From the NCBI GenBank assembly GCA_963514095.1, contig OY741283.1, positions 5,936,406 to 6,000,405 on the forward strand: 64,000 nucleotides of DNA. Direction: 5' to 3'. The translations under genes were made by a program, and so were the position numbers. Below, piece after piece: positions 10,053 to 19,375 of this stretch. The notes under the pieces are model-generated. The model ran no database searches, was not told where the DNA came from, and saw nothing but the letters and a program-made list of their open reading frames with translations. Every line of letters starts with the position of its first letter. The first letter of the stretch is position 1. The DNA is from Eutrigla gurnardus (lineage: Eukaryota; Chordata; Actinopteri; Perciformes; Triglidae).

Positions 10053-10658
10053 CAAGAATGTGTGTGCAGAAATCTCATGGAATAATCTGCAATGTTCCCT
10101 AAAATCAAAACACTTCTACCTCCACATCTACCTCTATGTAGAAAACCATGTCTAGTTCTTTGCAAAAAACAAAAAACAAAAACAAACTATTTTTAATATT
10201 TCAAACATAGAGAGACAGTGTGCTTATGGTTCAGCATACCTGGTCAATGGATAAGCAATTGCAAAAACAACTGTATTGTGACAAGAAAATACCTTAAGGA
10301 GACATTCGGGTTACTTGCCTCTGAAACCAAACTTACAAGATAATTTCTTACTACATAACTGAAACCCAAAATAATTATATTAATACACTTTATTCATTAA
10401 GTTGTGATTTTCCATTTTTTGTATGTTGCACTGGACAACATAATCTCAGAGTAAATGAACATATTGAAATGCTCCAAATTATTACCATAAAAAGTGTAAT
10501 CAATATCATCAGGTTATAGATTTAAATAAAATTAAGTTATGGTGATATGATTTAAGGAATAACACAAAATGCAGTTACTTAAAAGAAAGCCATAGCATGA
10601 AAAATACATTTTTAAGAGAATGAATGGAGAATACTGTTCAATCAAAAAGGAGGAGTCG
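9420..10658. other. C3-to-C4 spacer, duplicate of 4741-5934
   Basis: No gene seen. It aligns along its length with the C1-C2 spacer, apart from a microsatellite expansion at 9943-10052 and scattered substitutions. Confidence 0.75.
9943..10052. repeat. (AAT)n/(AAC)n compound microsatellite
   Basis: AAT and AAC trinucleotide arrays in the C3-C4 spacer. The counterpart in the C1-C2 spacer is a shorter, almost pure AAT array, so the locus has changed since duplication. Confidence 0.9.
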
Positions 10659-10735
10659 ATGCAAACCTGGGATGTCTTCCACCTCTACTTATGTGACTGC
10701 AGAGAGGACAGAGGACAGTGGACACACAGTTCAAC

Positions 10736-11172
10736 ATGATGGACTACAGGACAGGACTGCTGCTTCTAACTGTCTGCTGGGCAGGTGAACATTGTCACTA
10801 GTCTTGATTTGACAGAGTTTCCTTTTGTGTCACTGACATATTTCACATGTTTTATGTTTGTTTTAGGTGTTGATGGTCAGACTCTGACAGAATCTGAACC
10901 AGTGGTCAAAAGACCTGGAGAATCTCACGGACTGACCTGTACAGCCTCTGGGTTAGACTTTGGTGGCTCCTATATGGCTTGGATCAGACAGGCTCCTGGA
11001 AAAGGACTGGAGTGGATTGCATATATCTACCCGGGTGGTGGCAGCACCTACTACTCTCAGTCAGTTCGAGGCCGGTTTACCGTCTCCAGAAACAACAACA
11101 TGCAGCAGCTGTATCTGCAGATGAACACTCTGAAGACGGAAGATTCTGCTGTTTATTATTGTGCTCGAGACT
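10736..11172 (+). CDS. ighv: VH segment C4 (family C), intact
   Basis: Exon 1 is 10736-10784 and the V exon 10867-11172. CDR1 is LDFGGSYMA, CDR2 is YIYPGGGSTYYSQ, FR3 is VRGRFTVSRNNNMQQLYLQMNTLKTEDS, and the end is YYCARDS. Before CDR1 it reads SHGLTCTASG, where most members have SHRL. Octamer ATGCAAAC is at 10659-10666. The RSS is CACAGTG 11173-11179, 23 bp, ACAAAATCC 11203-11211. It is the duplicate of C2, but its CDR1 and CDR2 have diverged more than the surrounding frameworks. Probably functional. Confidence 0.95.
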
Positions 11173-11211
11173 CACAGTGACTGGAGTTGGTGGAGCAGCT
11201 GTACAAAATCC

Positions 11212-11682
11212 TACAGCACTCATTCTTACTGGGCTGATAGACTTAAAGTATTTTCATTCACATTATTTACTTTATTCTTGATATATATACTTTTTTCCAT
11301 GTTTTACATCATATTGTTTGCATATAATAAATGTATCTTAGTCCCACCATTATACACATTCCTGAAAAAATAATATTATTAATAAACATTAAATGCGATA
11401 AGAATTACATGTTTATAAAAGGGCTAAAGACTGCTCACCAAAGTGGTTGCTAAAATTAAACTTCATATTTTAAAACTGAAATTAAAAAATGATAAAACAC
11501 AAACATTTGAGTACCACTGATGTATGACTGGCTTCAGTGATACATTTTTTACGAGAAAATAAGATGCTGACAAAATAATAATAATAATATTGCTCGATAA
11601 AACAAACCAACTGAAAACAACAAGTTTCAGTTCCTGAGCAGCTGTGCACATCTGCAATCAATGAAACTATCAAAAATATTTC
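11212..11682. other. C4 3' flank, no gene
   Basis: Family-C 3' flank matching 6491-6961 closely. No gene seen. Confidence 0.7.
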
Positions 11683-11779
11683 ATGCAAAGCTGCAAACCA
11701 GCAGCATCGCTGAAGTTAACTTAAGTTTCATACCATTAACATGATCCTGGCTGCTGTCTCTGCATTTCTGTTTACAGCA
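11683..11779 (+). pseudogene. Family-G remnant 2: octamer plus leader
   Basis: ATGCAAAG 11683-11690, then ATG 11741 opening MILAAVSAFLFTA. No V exon follows before the A-type promoter used by B2. Copy of the remnant at 6962. Confidence 0.6.
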
Positions 11780-12107
11780 AATAAAGTCAGAAAGTCAGCA
11801 AAGAAATCAAGAATGCAATAATTAAAACAAAGCTGAACTCATGCGTTTAACGTTTTTTTTTTTAATTATATAACAATTTTATTAACAATTATATAGATAG
11901 AATACACAAAATTAATATTGATAGTTTAAGGCAAAGCAAAAATATTTTTTATTTCTGTAAATACGGGGACTCTTTATTAAAATGTCATAAGTGTCAATAA
12001 ATTAAAATATGATTTCCAGGCATGTTTTCACCCTGCACATATAAACACACTGAACAGACTCTTATGGCTCAATTAGACCAATGTTGATGTTTAACATGTT
12101 TGATTGT

Positions 12108-12147
12108 ATGCAAACTCAGTGGCCTTCCTCTTTACGCAGCTATAAAA
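12108..12147 (+). promoter_or_regulatory. Family-A promoter in front of a family-B gene
   Basis: Octamer ATGCAAAC (12108-12115) and TATAAAA (12141-12147) lie in the sequence context of A2, A5, A6, A7 and A8. The downstream leader and V exon are family B. B1, B3 and B4 instead use ATGTAAAT with a TTATAAGG box. The switch falls in the stretch around the ATG that both families share. Confidence 0.9.
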
Positions 12148-12199
12148 CATCCCATCAGGCTGCCAGTGGAGTTCACAGCACGTCACTTCCAACATCATC

Positions 12200-12648
12200 A
12201 TGTTCTCTGTTGCTCTGATGCTGCTGCTGGCAGCTGCAACCTGTGAGGAGCTTTTAGCGGATTCACACTATTAAACACATTAGAAACGCTGAACAGTCGC
12301 TGAATGATGGAGATCATGTTGATTTGTGTTTCCACAGGTGTGAACAGTATTGATCTCATCCAGCCAGACTCGATGGTGGTGCAGCCTGGACAGTCTTTGA
12401 CCATCACCTGTCAGGTCTCTGGTTATTCTTTGACTGATAACAGCTATGCAACAGGTTGGATCAGACAGAGTGAAGGAAAACCGATGGACTGGATTAACCA
12501 TCGGTGGGGTGGAGGTGGCTTCACTCAAAATAATGCTCTGAAGAACAAGTTCCTTTACCACACACACACTTCTACCAGCTCGGTGACATTAACGGGACAG
12601 AATGTGCAGCCTGAGGACACCGCTGTGTATTACTGTGTCCGTCAGCCC
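12200..12648 (+). CDS. ighv: VH segment B2 (family B body, family A promoter), intact
   Basis: Exon 1 is 12200-12242 (MFSVALMLLLAAAT) and the V exon 12338-12648, beginning GVNSIDLIQPDSMVVQPG. CDR1 is SLTDNSYATG, FR2 is WIRQSEGKPMDWI, and CDR2 is NHRWGGGGFTQ. FR3 differs from B3 and B4: KFLYHTHTSTSSVTLTGQNVQPEDTA. It ends YYCVRQP. The RSS is CACAGTG 12649-12655, 23 bp, ACAAATACT 12679-12687. The promoter is family A, so the gene looks like the product of a deletion joining an A leader region to a B leader. The reading frame runs on past the RSS to 12912; that extension is not meaningful. Confidence 0.93.
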
Positions 12649-12687
12649 CACAGTGATACAAACCACCAACAGACCTGCACAAATACT

Positions 12688-13339
12688 CAGCAACCATGTG
12701 ACTCAGCCCCACACACACATTGTAAAAGTACATTTTTAAAAATAAGAAATGATCGAACCGCGTATGCGTGGAAAGTTACTTATGGCCTTCTCAGACGGAA
12801 CACAGCCATCCTCAAACTGGGCCTTCAGTTTGATCTCAACTACGCACACACAACTAAACTAAACACAGTTGTGATGCCATCACGGGGACAAAATGTGTCC
12901 AGAAACCTATGAAAACCTGGCAAAATAATCAAAACACACAAAAACAATTCTCACTGGAAGAATTTGAGGTTTTGTATTTGAACATTTGTATTTAGATTTT
13001 TAGAGAAGAAGAGGAATAATTCCGGTTTCATGCAAATATTTAGGCAATTAGCCAAACAATTGCCAAAACCAAATATTATAAAATATAGAAAATTTGTATC
13101 AAAAGTATGTACATTTGAAAAATGAAACTGTCATCTGCTTATTCAAGATTTCAAGGCAAGAATTCAACCGAAAAAAATGAAATCCACTTAAACAAGAAGC
13201 ATCCTACTGTATTTTACAATACAAATAGTTGCCAGGTATTTGGTAATTTTCCATTGTCGCTGCACTTCGAAAACTCAAATATTATTTAATTACACATCTG
13301 CTTTCCATGTTCTCTTTTTAAACCTGAAGAGGGCGGTCC
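12688..13339. other. B2-to-D1 spacer, duplicated before D2
   Basis: No gene seen. From about 12757 the sequence repeats at 15362-15906 in front of D2, so D1 and D2 with their 5' flanks are a duplicated unit. Confidence 0.7.
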
Positions 13340-13469
13340 ATGCAAAATCTTCCTTCCTTATAATAACGCCATGAACAGCTCACATATCACTCACAACAGA
13401 ACAACTGGGCCCCTTGATAATCTAACAAACATTCAGATCAAAACACTGGATTGCAGTGTTTATTAAGCA

Positions 13470-13918
13470 ATGGAAAATATGATATCTTGGAGTTTATTTT
13501 TTATAGTAACTATTCATGGTAAGGATAATTTCTGCTTTAAAACTCAAAGACAATCTTTTCTTTCTTACCTGTGATAAGCGTGTTGGATGAATCTATTTGT
13601 ACTTGCAGGAGTTTGGAGTGAGATCAAACTGGACCAGTCTCCCTCTGAGGTGAAAAGACCTGCAGAGACAGTGAAGATGTCATGTGTCATATCTGGTTAC
13701 AGCATGACAAGCAACTATATTCACTGGATACGACAGAGGCCAGGAAAAGGTCTGGAGTGGATTGGGAGGATGAACACAGGCTCAAACTCTGCAAGCTATG
13801 GCAGCTCCTTTCAAAACCGTTTCATCATGACTGAAGATGTTCCCAGCAGCACCCAGTACCTCCAGGTCAATAGCCTGACAGCAGAGGATTCTGCTGTTTA
13901 CTACTGTGCTCGTGATAG
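13470..13918 (+). CDS. ighv: VH segment D1 (family D), intact
   Basis: Exon 1 is 13470-13518 (MENMISWSLFFIVTIHG). The intron has gtaagg...tgcag ends, and the V exon is 13609-13918, starting GVWSEIKLDQSPSEVKRPAE. Ig Cys is in VKMSCVISG, CDR1 is YSMTSNYIH, FR2 is WIRQRPGKGLEWIG, CDR2 is RMNTGSNSASYG, FR3 is RFIMTEDVPSSTQYLQVNSLTAEDSA, and the end is YYCARD. Octamer-like ATGCAAAA is at 13340-13347, with a TTATAATAA box about 12 bp beyond. The RSS is CACAGTG 13919-13925, 23 bp, consensus ACAAAAACC 13949-13957. Probably functional. Confidence 0.95.
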
Positions 13919-13957
13919 CACAGTGACTGAACACAGTGGAGCAGCTGCACAAAAACC

Positions 13958-14631
13958 TTCACTGACAACAAACAGCAAAGTGACATTAATGACATCCAGG
14001 TTTCCATCTACAAAGCCCTTTAAACCATAGAAATGTAAAGTAGACATATCAACTTGTGGCCACACGTTTGTTCTCTCTTCCCTCACAGTTATAGACAGTG
14101 TTCTTTCCATTATCAAAGCATGATTTAACATTACATTACCCATGTCACACTCACAAGAACACACCATGAAATATAAGAAATCTTTTTGAAAAGAAAAGGC
14201 TGGATCAGAGCTGGACTAGAGAGATGAACTATCCATGATCTAAAATAAAGCTATTTAAAATGTTGGTGGTTATTAAAACGTGAGATGACAGTAAACCAAT
14301 TTACAAAAATTAGCTAATCTGCAGCCATATATGCTTACAGGGGGCAATGAGACAGCAAAATTAATATTCTTTAACTAAATATTGTTGGTAAATGTGTCAG
14401 ACTTCTAAACTAAAACTAAAATGTTGATGTTTTATTCAAAAAAATGCCAGAAATGTGGTTGTGGTGTTGTACATTTTGTGCAAGTCGAAGTACAACATGA
14501 TTTACTTCCAACTTTATATCAGTTGGAGGACTTGGAGGCATGATGCCAGAACACAGATTCACCAGTTTCACCAAACAATACACTGAAAGCCAGGTGCATT
14601 CTGGTTCTCTGCTCACTGTGAGGAGGAGTCA
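13958..14631. other. D1-to-F1 spacer, no gene
   Basis: No gene, remnant V or recognisable transposon seen. From about 14610 the sequence resembles the family-C promoter region (gtgaggaggagtc). Confidence 0.6.
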
Positions 14632-14709
14632 ATGCAAAACTCAGAGATCCTCCACCTGTACTTATCCGACAGCACAGAGGAGGCCAGAGAACGGTGAACA
14701 CAGCGTAAC

Positions 14710-15179
14710 ATGATGGACTGTAGGACAGGACTGCTGATTTTAGCTATCTGCTTGGCAGGTGAACATTGTCACTATTATTCTCTCGATGACAATTTAGTTA
14801 GAAAAATATCTCACATTACGAGTTTTGACTTTGTGTGGCTCTGTTGTGATTTAACTGCTTTTGTCTCAAGGTGTTTCCAGTCAGACTCTGACTGAGTCTG
14901 AACCGGTGGTGAAGCGACCTGGAGAATCCCACAAACTGACCTGTACATATGCAGGGATATCAGATAGCGATGCTGCAATTAGCTGGGTAAGACAAGCTGA
15001 AGGAAAAGGACTGGAGTGGATTTCCTTCATTTCTGCTCCGGGTGGAAGCACCAAAACGTATTCCACCTCAGTCAAGGATCGCTTCACCATCTCCAGAGAC
15101 AACGACGTGGACCAGGTGTATCTGCAGATGAACAGTCTGAGGACTGAAGACTCTGCTGTTTATTTTTGTGCCCGAGCAT
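14710..15179 (+). CDS. ighv: VH segment F1 (single-member family F), intact
   Basis: Exon 1 is 14710-14758 (MMDCRTGLLILAICLAG), related to the family-C leader. The intron is longer than in C, and the V exon is 14871-15179. It begins GVSSQTLTESEPVVKRPGE as in C, then diverges: HKLTCTYAG, CDR1 ISDSDAAIS, FR2 WVRQAEGKGLEWIS, CDR2 FISAPGGSTKTYS. FR3 is FTISRDNDVDQVYLQMNSLRTEDSA and the end is VYFCARA. Octamer-like ATGCAAAA is at 14632-14639. The RSS is CACAGTG 15180-15186, a 22 bp spacer by my count, and ACAAAAACC 15209-15217. It is a divergent relative of family C, kept as a single copy between the two D genes. Probably functional. Confidence 0.94.
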
Positions 15180-15217
15180 CACAGTGATACAGGAAGCCAC
15201 GAAGCTGTACAAAAACC

Positions 15218-15906
15218 CCTGCAGATGTCACTGGTAGAGTTATTTAAAAAAAATAAACAACATTGGAGTAATTTCTCATTTAAACACCCATAAGCCACGT
15301 CATGCTCTATTAATCACAGGTAAAAAAAAAAAAAAATATCTGTGTGAATGTGTACCCAATACATATGCGTGGAAAGTTACTTATGGCCTTCTCAGACGGA
15401 ACACAGCCATCCTCAAACTGGGCCTTCAGTTTGATCTCAACTACGCACACACAACTAAACTAAACACAGTTGTGATGCCATCACGGGGACAAAATGTGTC
15501 CAGAAACCTATGAAAACCTGGCAAAATAATCAAAACACACAAAAAAAATTCTCACTGGAAGAATTTGAGGTTTTGTATTTGAACATTTGTATTTAGATTT
15601 TTAGAGAAGAAGAGGAATAATTCCGGTTTCATGCAAAGATTTAGGCAATTAGCCAAACATTTGCCAAAACCAAATATTATAAAATATAGAAAATTTGTAT
15701 CAAAAGTATGTACATTTGAAAAATAAAACTGTCATCTGCTTATTCAAGATTTCAAGGCAAGAATTCAACCACATTTTTTTTTTTACAATCCAAATAGTCG
15801 CCAGGTATTTGGTAATTTTCCATTGTCGCTGCACTTCGAAAACTCAAATAATATTTAATTACATCTGCTTTCCATGTTCTCTTTTTAAACCTGAAGATGG
15901 CGGTCC
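15218..15906. other. F1-to-D2 spacer, partly duplicate of 12757-13339
   Basis: No gene seen. From 15362 it aligns with the D1 upstream region, with small indels (one A/T tract at about 15773-15784). Octamer-like ATGCAAAA at 15907-15914 follows. Confidence 0.7.
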
Positions 15907-15914
15907 ATGCAAAA
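15907..15914 (+). promoter_or_regulatory. D2 octamer, displaced from its gene
   Basis: ATGCAAAA identical to the D1 element. In D1 it lies 130 bp before the ATG. Here it lies 715 bp before, because the element at 16033-16609 has inserted downstream of the TTATAATAA box. Confidence 0.85.
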
Positions 15915-16032
15915 TCTTCCTTCCTTATAATAACGCCATGAACAGCTCACATATCACTCACAACAGAACAACTGGGCCCCTTGATAATCTAACAAACATT
16001 CAAATCAAAACACTGGATTGCAGTGTTTATTA

Positions 16033-16609
16033 CAACAAGTCCTCCAACTCATACGACCACAGTTGTCGTTGGTCCATGCACTAGAATACGACCTCTGGGA
16101 GCGTATTGCGGAGATTCTTCCGCAACGATAGTAGTGGTTAAGGTTAGGGTTAGGTCGACGTGTGGAGGCGGTCTCTGCCGATGATGCACGCGCGGGGGGG
16201 GGGGGGGGGGGTAGCGCGGGGGGCGCGCGGGGGGGGGGTAGGTTTAGGGGGGGGGGGGGGGGGGGGGTAGCGCGGGGGGCGCGCGGGGGCGCGCGCGGGG
16301 GGGTGATTGACGGGGGGCGCGCGGGGGGGGGGTAGCGCGGGGGGCGCGCGGGGGGGCGCGCGGGGGCGCGCGGGGGGGGGATGGGGGTGGGGGGGGGTAG
16401 GGGGGGGGTGGGGAGGGGGTGGGGGGAAGATGTCGTGGAATCGGGGTAGGTTTAGGTCGACGTGTGGGGGGGGGGCGATCGTCTGAGACACCGGAGTGTC
16501 GATATTTACTTGACCGCTAGAAGCGCGCTATTTTGAAACGTAACATATGGTCGTAATTCGGTGCTTGACACACGACCTATGTGGTCGTTTTCTCGAGGAG
16601 GACAGTCTG
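16033..16609. mobile_element. Non-autonomous DNA element with a G-rich core in the D2 5' region
   Basis: GTTTATTA occurs at 16025-16032 and 16610-16617, flanking the insert. D1 has a single copy at the same place, so this is a clean 8 bp target duplication. The ends are weakly inverted: CAACAAGTCCTCC...ACGACC on one side, and GAGGAGGACAGTCTG preceded by GGTCGT on the other. An 8 bp duplication fits a hAT-like element. The core, about 16190-16470, is runs of G broken by TAG, CGCG and GGGTTAGG-like motifs. The proline-rich reverse frame here is an artefact of G runs. Part of the core could be assembly noise. Confidence 0.7.
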
Positions 16610-16621
16610 GTTTATTAAGCA

Positions 16622-17070
16622 ATGGAAAATATGATATCTTGGAGTTTATTTTTTAAAGTAACTATTCATGGTAAGGATAATTTCTGCTTTAAAACTCAAA
16701 GACAATCTTTTCTATCTTACCTGTGATAAGCGTGTTGGATGAATCTATTTGTATTTGCAGGAGTTTGGAGTGAGATCAAACTGGACCAGTCTCCCTCTGA
16801 GGTGAAAAGACCTGCAGAGACAGTGAAGATGTCATGTGTCATATCTGGTTACAGCATGACAAGCTACAATATTCACTGGATACGACAGAGGCCAGGGAAA
16901 GCTCTGGAGTGGATTGGGAGGATGGACACAGGCTCAAACTCTGCAATATATGGCAGCTCCTTTCAAAACCGTTTCACCATGACTGAAGATGTGCCCAGCA
17001 GCACCCAGTACCTCCAGGTCAATAGCCCGACAGCAGAGGATTCTGCTGTTTACTACTGTGCTCGTTATAG
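16622..17070 (+). CDS. ighv: VH segment D2 (family D), intact frame, promoter displaced
   Basis: Exon 1 is 16622-16670 (MENMISWSLFFKVTIHG). A Lys replaces Ile in the hydrophobic core of the signal peptide compared with D1. The V exon, 16761-17070, reads GVWSEIKLDQSPSEVKRPAE, CDR1 YSMTSYNIH, FR2 WIRQRPGKALEWIG, CDR2 RMDTGSNSAIYG and ends YYCARY. The RSS is CACAGTG 17071-17077, 23 bp, ACAAAAACC 17101-17109. The coding frame is complete. A 577 bp insertion separates the octamer and TATA-like box from the ATG, and the leader carries a charged residue, so expression is doubtful although rearrangement remains possible. Confidence 0.9.
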
Positions 17071-17180
17071 CACAGTGACTGAACACAGTGGAGCAGCTGC
17101 ACAAAAACCTTCACTGACAACAAACAGCAAAGTGATCTTAATCACAGAGAAAGCTAACGACAGGGCCTGAAAATCTGATT

Positions 17181-18161
17181 GTGGGTGACTTTTCTGTAAA
17201 AGATATGAAAAGCAGTAATAACATCAAAGTACTCTGCTTTCCGAAGGATACGGTGTCTGATTTGGAAAAAAGAATCCTGGAAATTGTGGCTGCACACCCA
17301 ACTGTGAAAAATATCATTCTGCACATTGGATTTAATGACATTGAAAAACAACAATCAACAGAGTTGAGAGAGGACTTCAAAAAACTCTTTGAAACAGTCA
17401 GCTCTGTGAATGCTGAGGTTTTCATCAGTGGCCCTCTGCCCCCGACCGGGAGAGGAGCGGAGACATTCAGTAGACTGTTCTGGCTCAACAAATGGCTCTC
17501 AACTGCATCTCTTGCTCGCCCAATGCATTTTATTGACAATTTCCGCTTTTTCTGGGACCGCAGGCATCTTTTTAAGACAAACGGACTTTGCCTAAATAAG
17601 CTAGGGGCAAAGCTATTCATCACCAACATGTCACACTGCCTGCGTCATACATCTGTCGCCAAGGACAAGAGACGAGAGGAACCAACAAAGAGGGAAGACG
17701 AAACACAGATTATCAGAAACGTCGAAGGAGGACTGAATGTGGATCCCTCCCCCACCCCCCCCCCCCCCAAATCTCCATCCAGGTCTTCATCATTCTCCCT
17801 CCCTCCAATAAACCTTTCTCTCCCCTCCTCCCCCTTGGAGTTCCAAGAGCTACCCCCACCTACCCCCCGCCCTTCTCAGATTATCAACAACGTCGAAGGA
17901 GGACTGAATGTGGATCCCTCCCCCACCCCTCCCAAATCCCAATCCAGGTCTTCGTCATTCTCCCTCCCTCCAATAAACCTTTCTCTCCCCTCCTCCCCCT
18001 TGGAATTCCAGGAGCTACCCCCACCTACCCCCCGCCCTACTCAGACCCCCTCTCCCAAGGCTGCAACTAAGTCACCAAAACCCAAGACCCCCTCTTCCAA
18101 GGCTGCAACGAAGTCACCAAAATCCAAGACCCCCTCTTCCAAAGCTGCAACTAAGTAACTA
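17181..18161 (+). pseudogene. LINE ORF1: decayed SGNH-esterase-like domain and Pro/Ser-rich tail
   Basis: The frame opens upstream (ENLIVGDFSVKDM) and ends at a TAA at 18156-18158. Residues 1 to about 155 resemble the SGNH-hydrolase domain of L2/CR1 ORF1 proteins. The usual block I 'GDS' reads GDF, 'GTND' reads GFND, and the expected 'DG.H.N' reads NGLCLN. The Ser, Asp and His expected of an active esterase are thus absent. The tail carries a duplication of about 170 bp (17700-17870 and 17878-18040) and Lys/Pro/Ser repeats of the type AATKSPKPKTPSSK. The same repeats continue past the stop to about 18230, so the stop is secondary. Not a host gene. Confidence 0.75.
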
Positions 18162-18389
18162 AAACCCAAGACCCCCTCTTCCAAAGCTGCAACTAAATCA
18201 CTAAAATCCAAGACCCCCTCCTCCAAAACTCTTCCCTTATGGCCACCTCTTCCCTTTTGGCCACCCCCTCCCCACCCTGACAGCAGCCCTGAATATTACT
18301 GAGACAGAAAAGGGTTCAGCAGTAGACCGCATTATCAGCTGGACCCAAGGTCGCCTACATAAAAACATGGCACCTTCTGCATTCCTGTT

Positions 18390-19375
18390 GTGACTACTAA
18401 GAGAGTAAACATTGGGAAACTTGAACACACTGCTAACCTAAACAATCTCATTCCTGTTCTCTCAAAATCAAAGTCCACCTCAAAGCCTGTCAATAACACC
18501 ATCAGGATGGGTCTGCTAAATGTTAGGTCTCTTAATAACAAATCATTTTTAGTCAATGATTTTATTACCACTTCTAAACTTGATTTTATGTTTTTAACTG
18601 AAACATGGCTAGAACAAAATAACAGTGCAAGCATTCTGATCGAGACAGCACCCCCCAACTATAATTTTATTGATGTTTGTAGATCTGGGAAAAGAGGTGG
18701 AGGGGTTGCTGCTATATTTAAAAATACATTTCAGGGGAAACAGATGTCACTTGGTGTTTTTCCATCATTCAATATCTTTGTGCTGTGTTGAAATGCTCTC
18801 CCAGAGTTCTCCTGTTAATTATTTACAGGCCACCTAAATATTCGTCAAATTTTTTCGATGATTTTACTGAATTATTGTCTAGCATCTCCACTGATTTTGA
18901 CTGCCTAGTTATAACTGGTGACTTTAATTTTCATATTGATGATTTGAATGACAAGGGTGCAAAAGAACTTTTTAATATTCTAGACACATTTGACCTTTCT
19001 CAACATGTGAAAGAGGCTACTCATTGTAAGGGACACACCCTGGACCTGATTATCACAAAAGGTCTCCATGTTTCTGATGTTTTTGTGACTGATCCTTCAT
19101 TGTCTGATCACTTCTGTGTTTTCTTTAATATTTCTTTCATTCCTGACACACAAACAGAATCAAATAAGGTCAAAAAGCGGTACATCAATGAACATGCCAA
19201 TGTACTCTTTAAAAATGCCATCTCCTCGTTACCACCTCTAAACCCATGTCATGCTGATGATCTTGTAAACATCTTTAATTCCAAAATTCTGAATGTCATA
19301 GATGTCATTGCACCTGCTACGGTTAAAACATTTCTGGTAAGCAAAAGGCACCCTGGAGAAAAGCTGCTGTTGTGA
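18390..19375 (+). pseudogene. LINE endonuclease region, frameshifted
   Basis: Two overlapping frames make one AP-endonuclease domain. 18390-18791 contains GLLNVRSLNNK and FLTETWL. 18785-19375 contains LLIIYRPPK, LVITGDFNFHIDD, TLDLIITKG and LSDHF. These are the usual N-terminal motifs of LINE ORF2 endonucleases. A frameshift near 18788 separates the halves. A second, near 19345, separates this part from the reverse transcriptase frame: PWRKAAVVTAQRREC continues in the third frame. Confidence 0.82.

Noticed and set aside
12304..12912. 202-codon frame over B2 and long frames over E1, E2 and A4 extending past the V exon
   Set aside because: The coding part ends at the RSS heptamer. The extension is chance openness of flanking sequence.
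16150..16491. Proline-rich reverse-strand frame
   Set aside because: A product of G runs in the element at 16033-16609; no protein signature.
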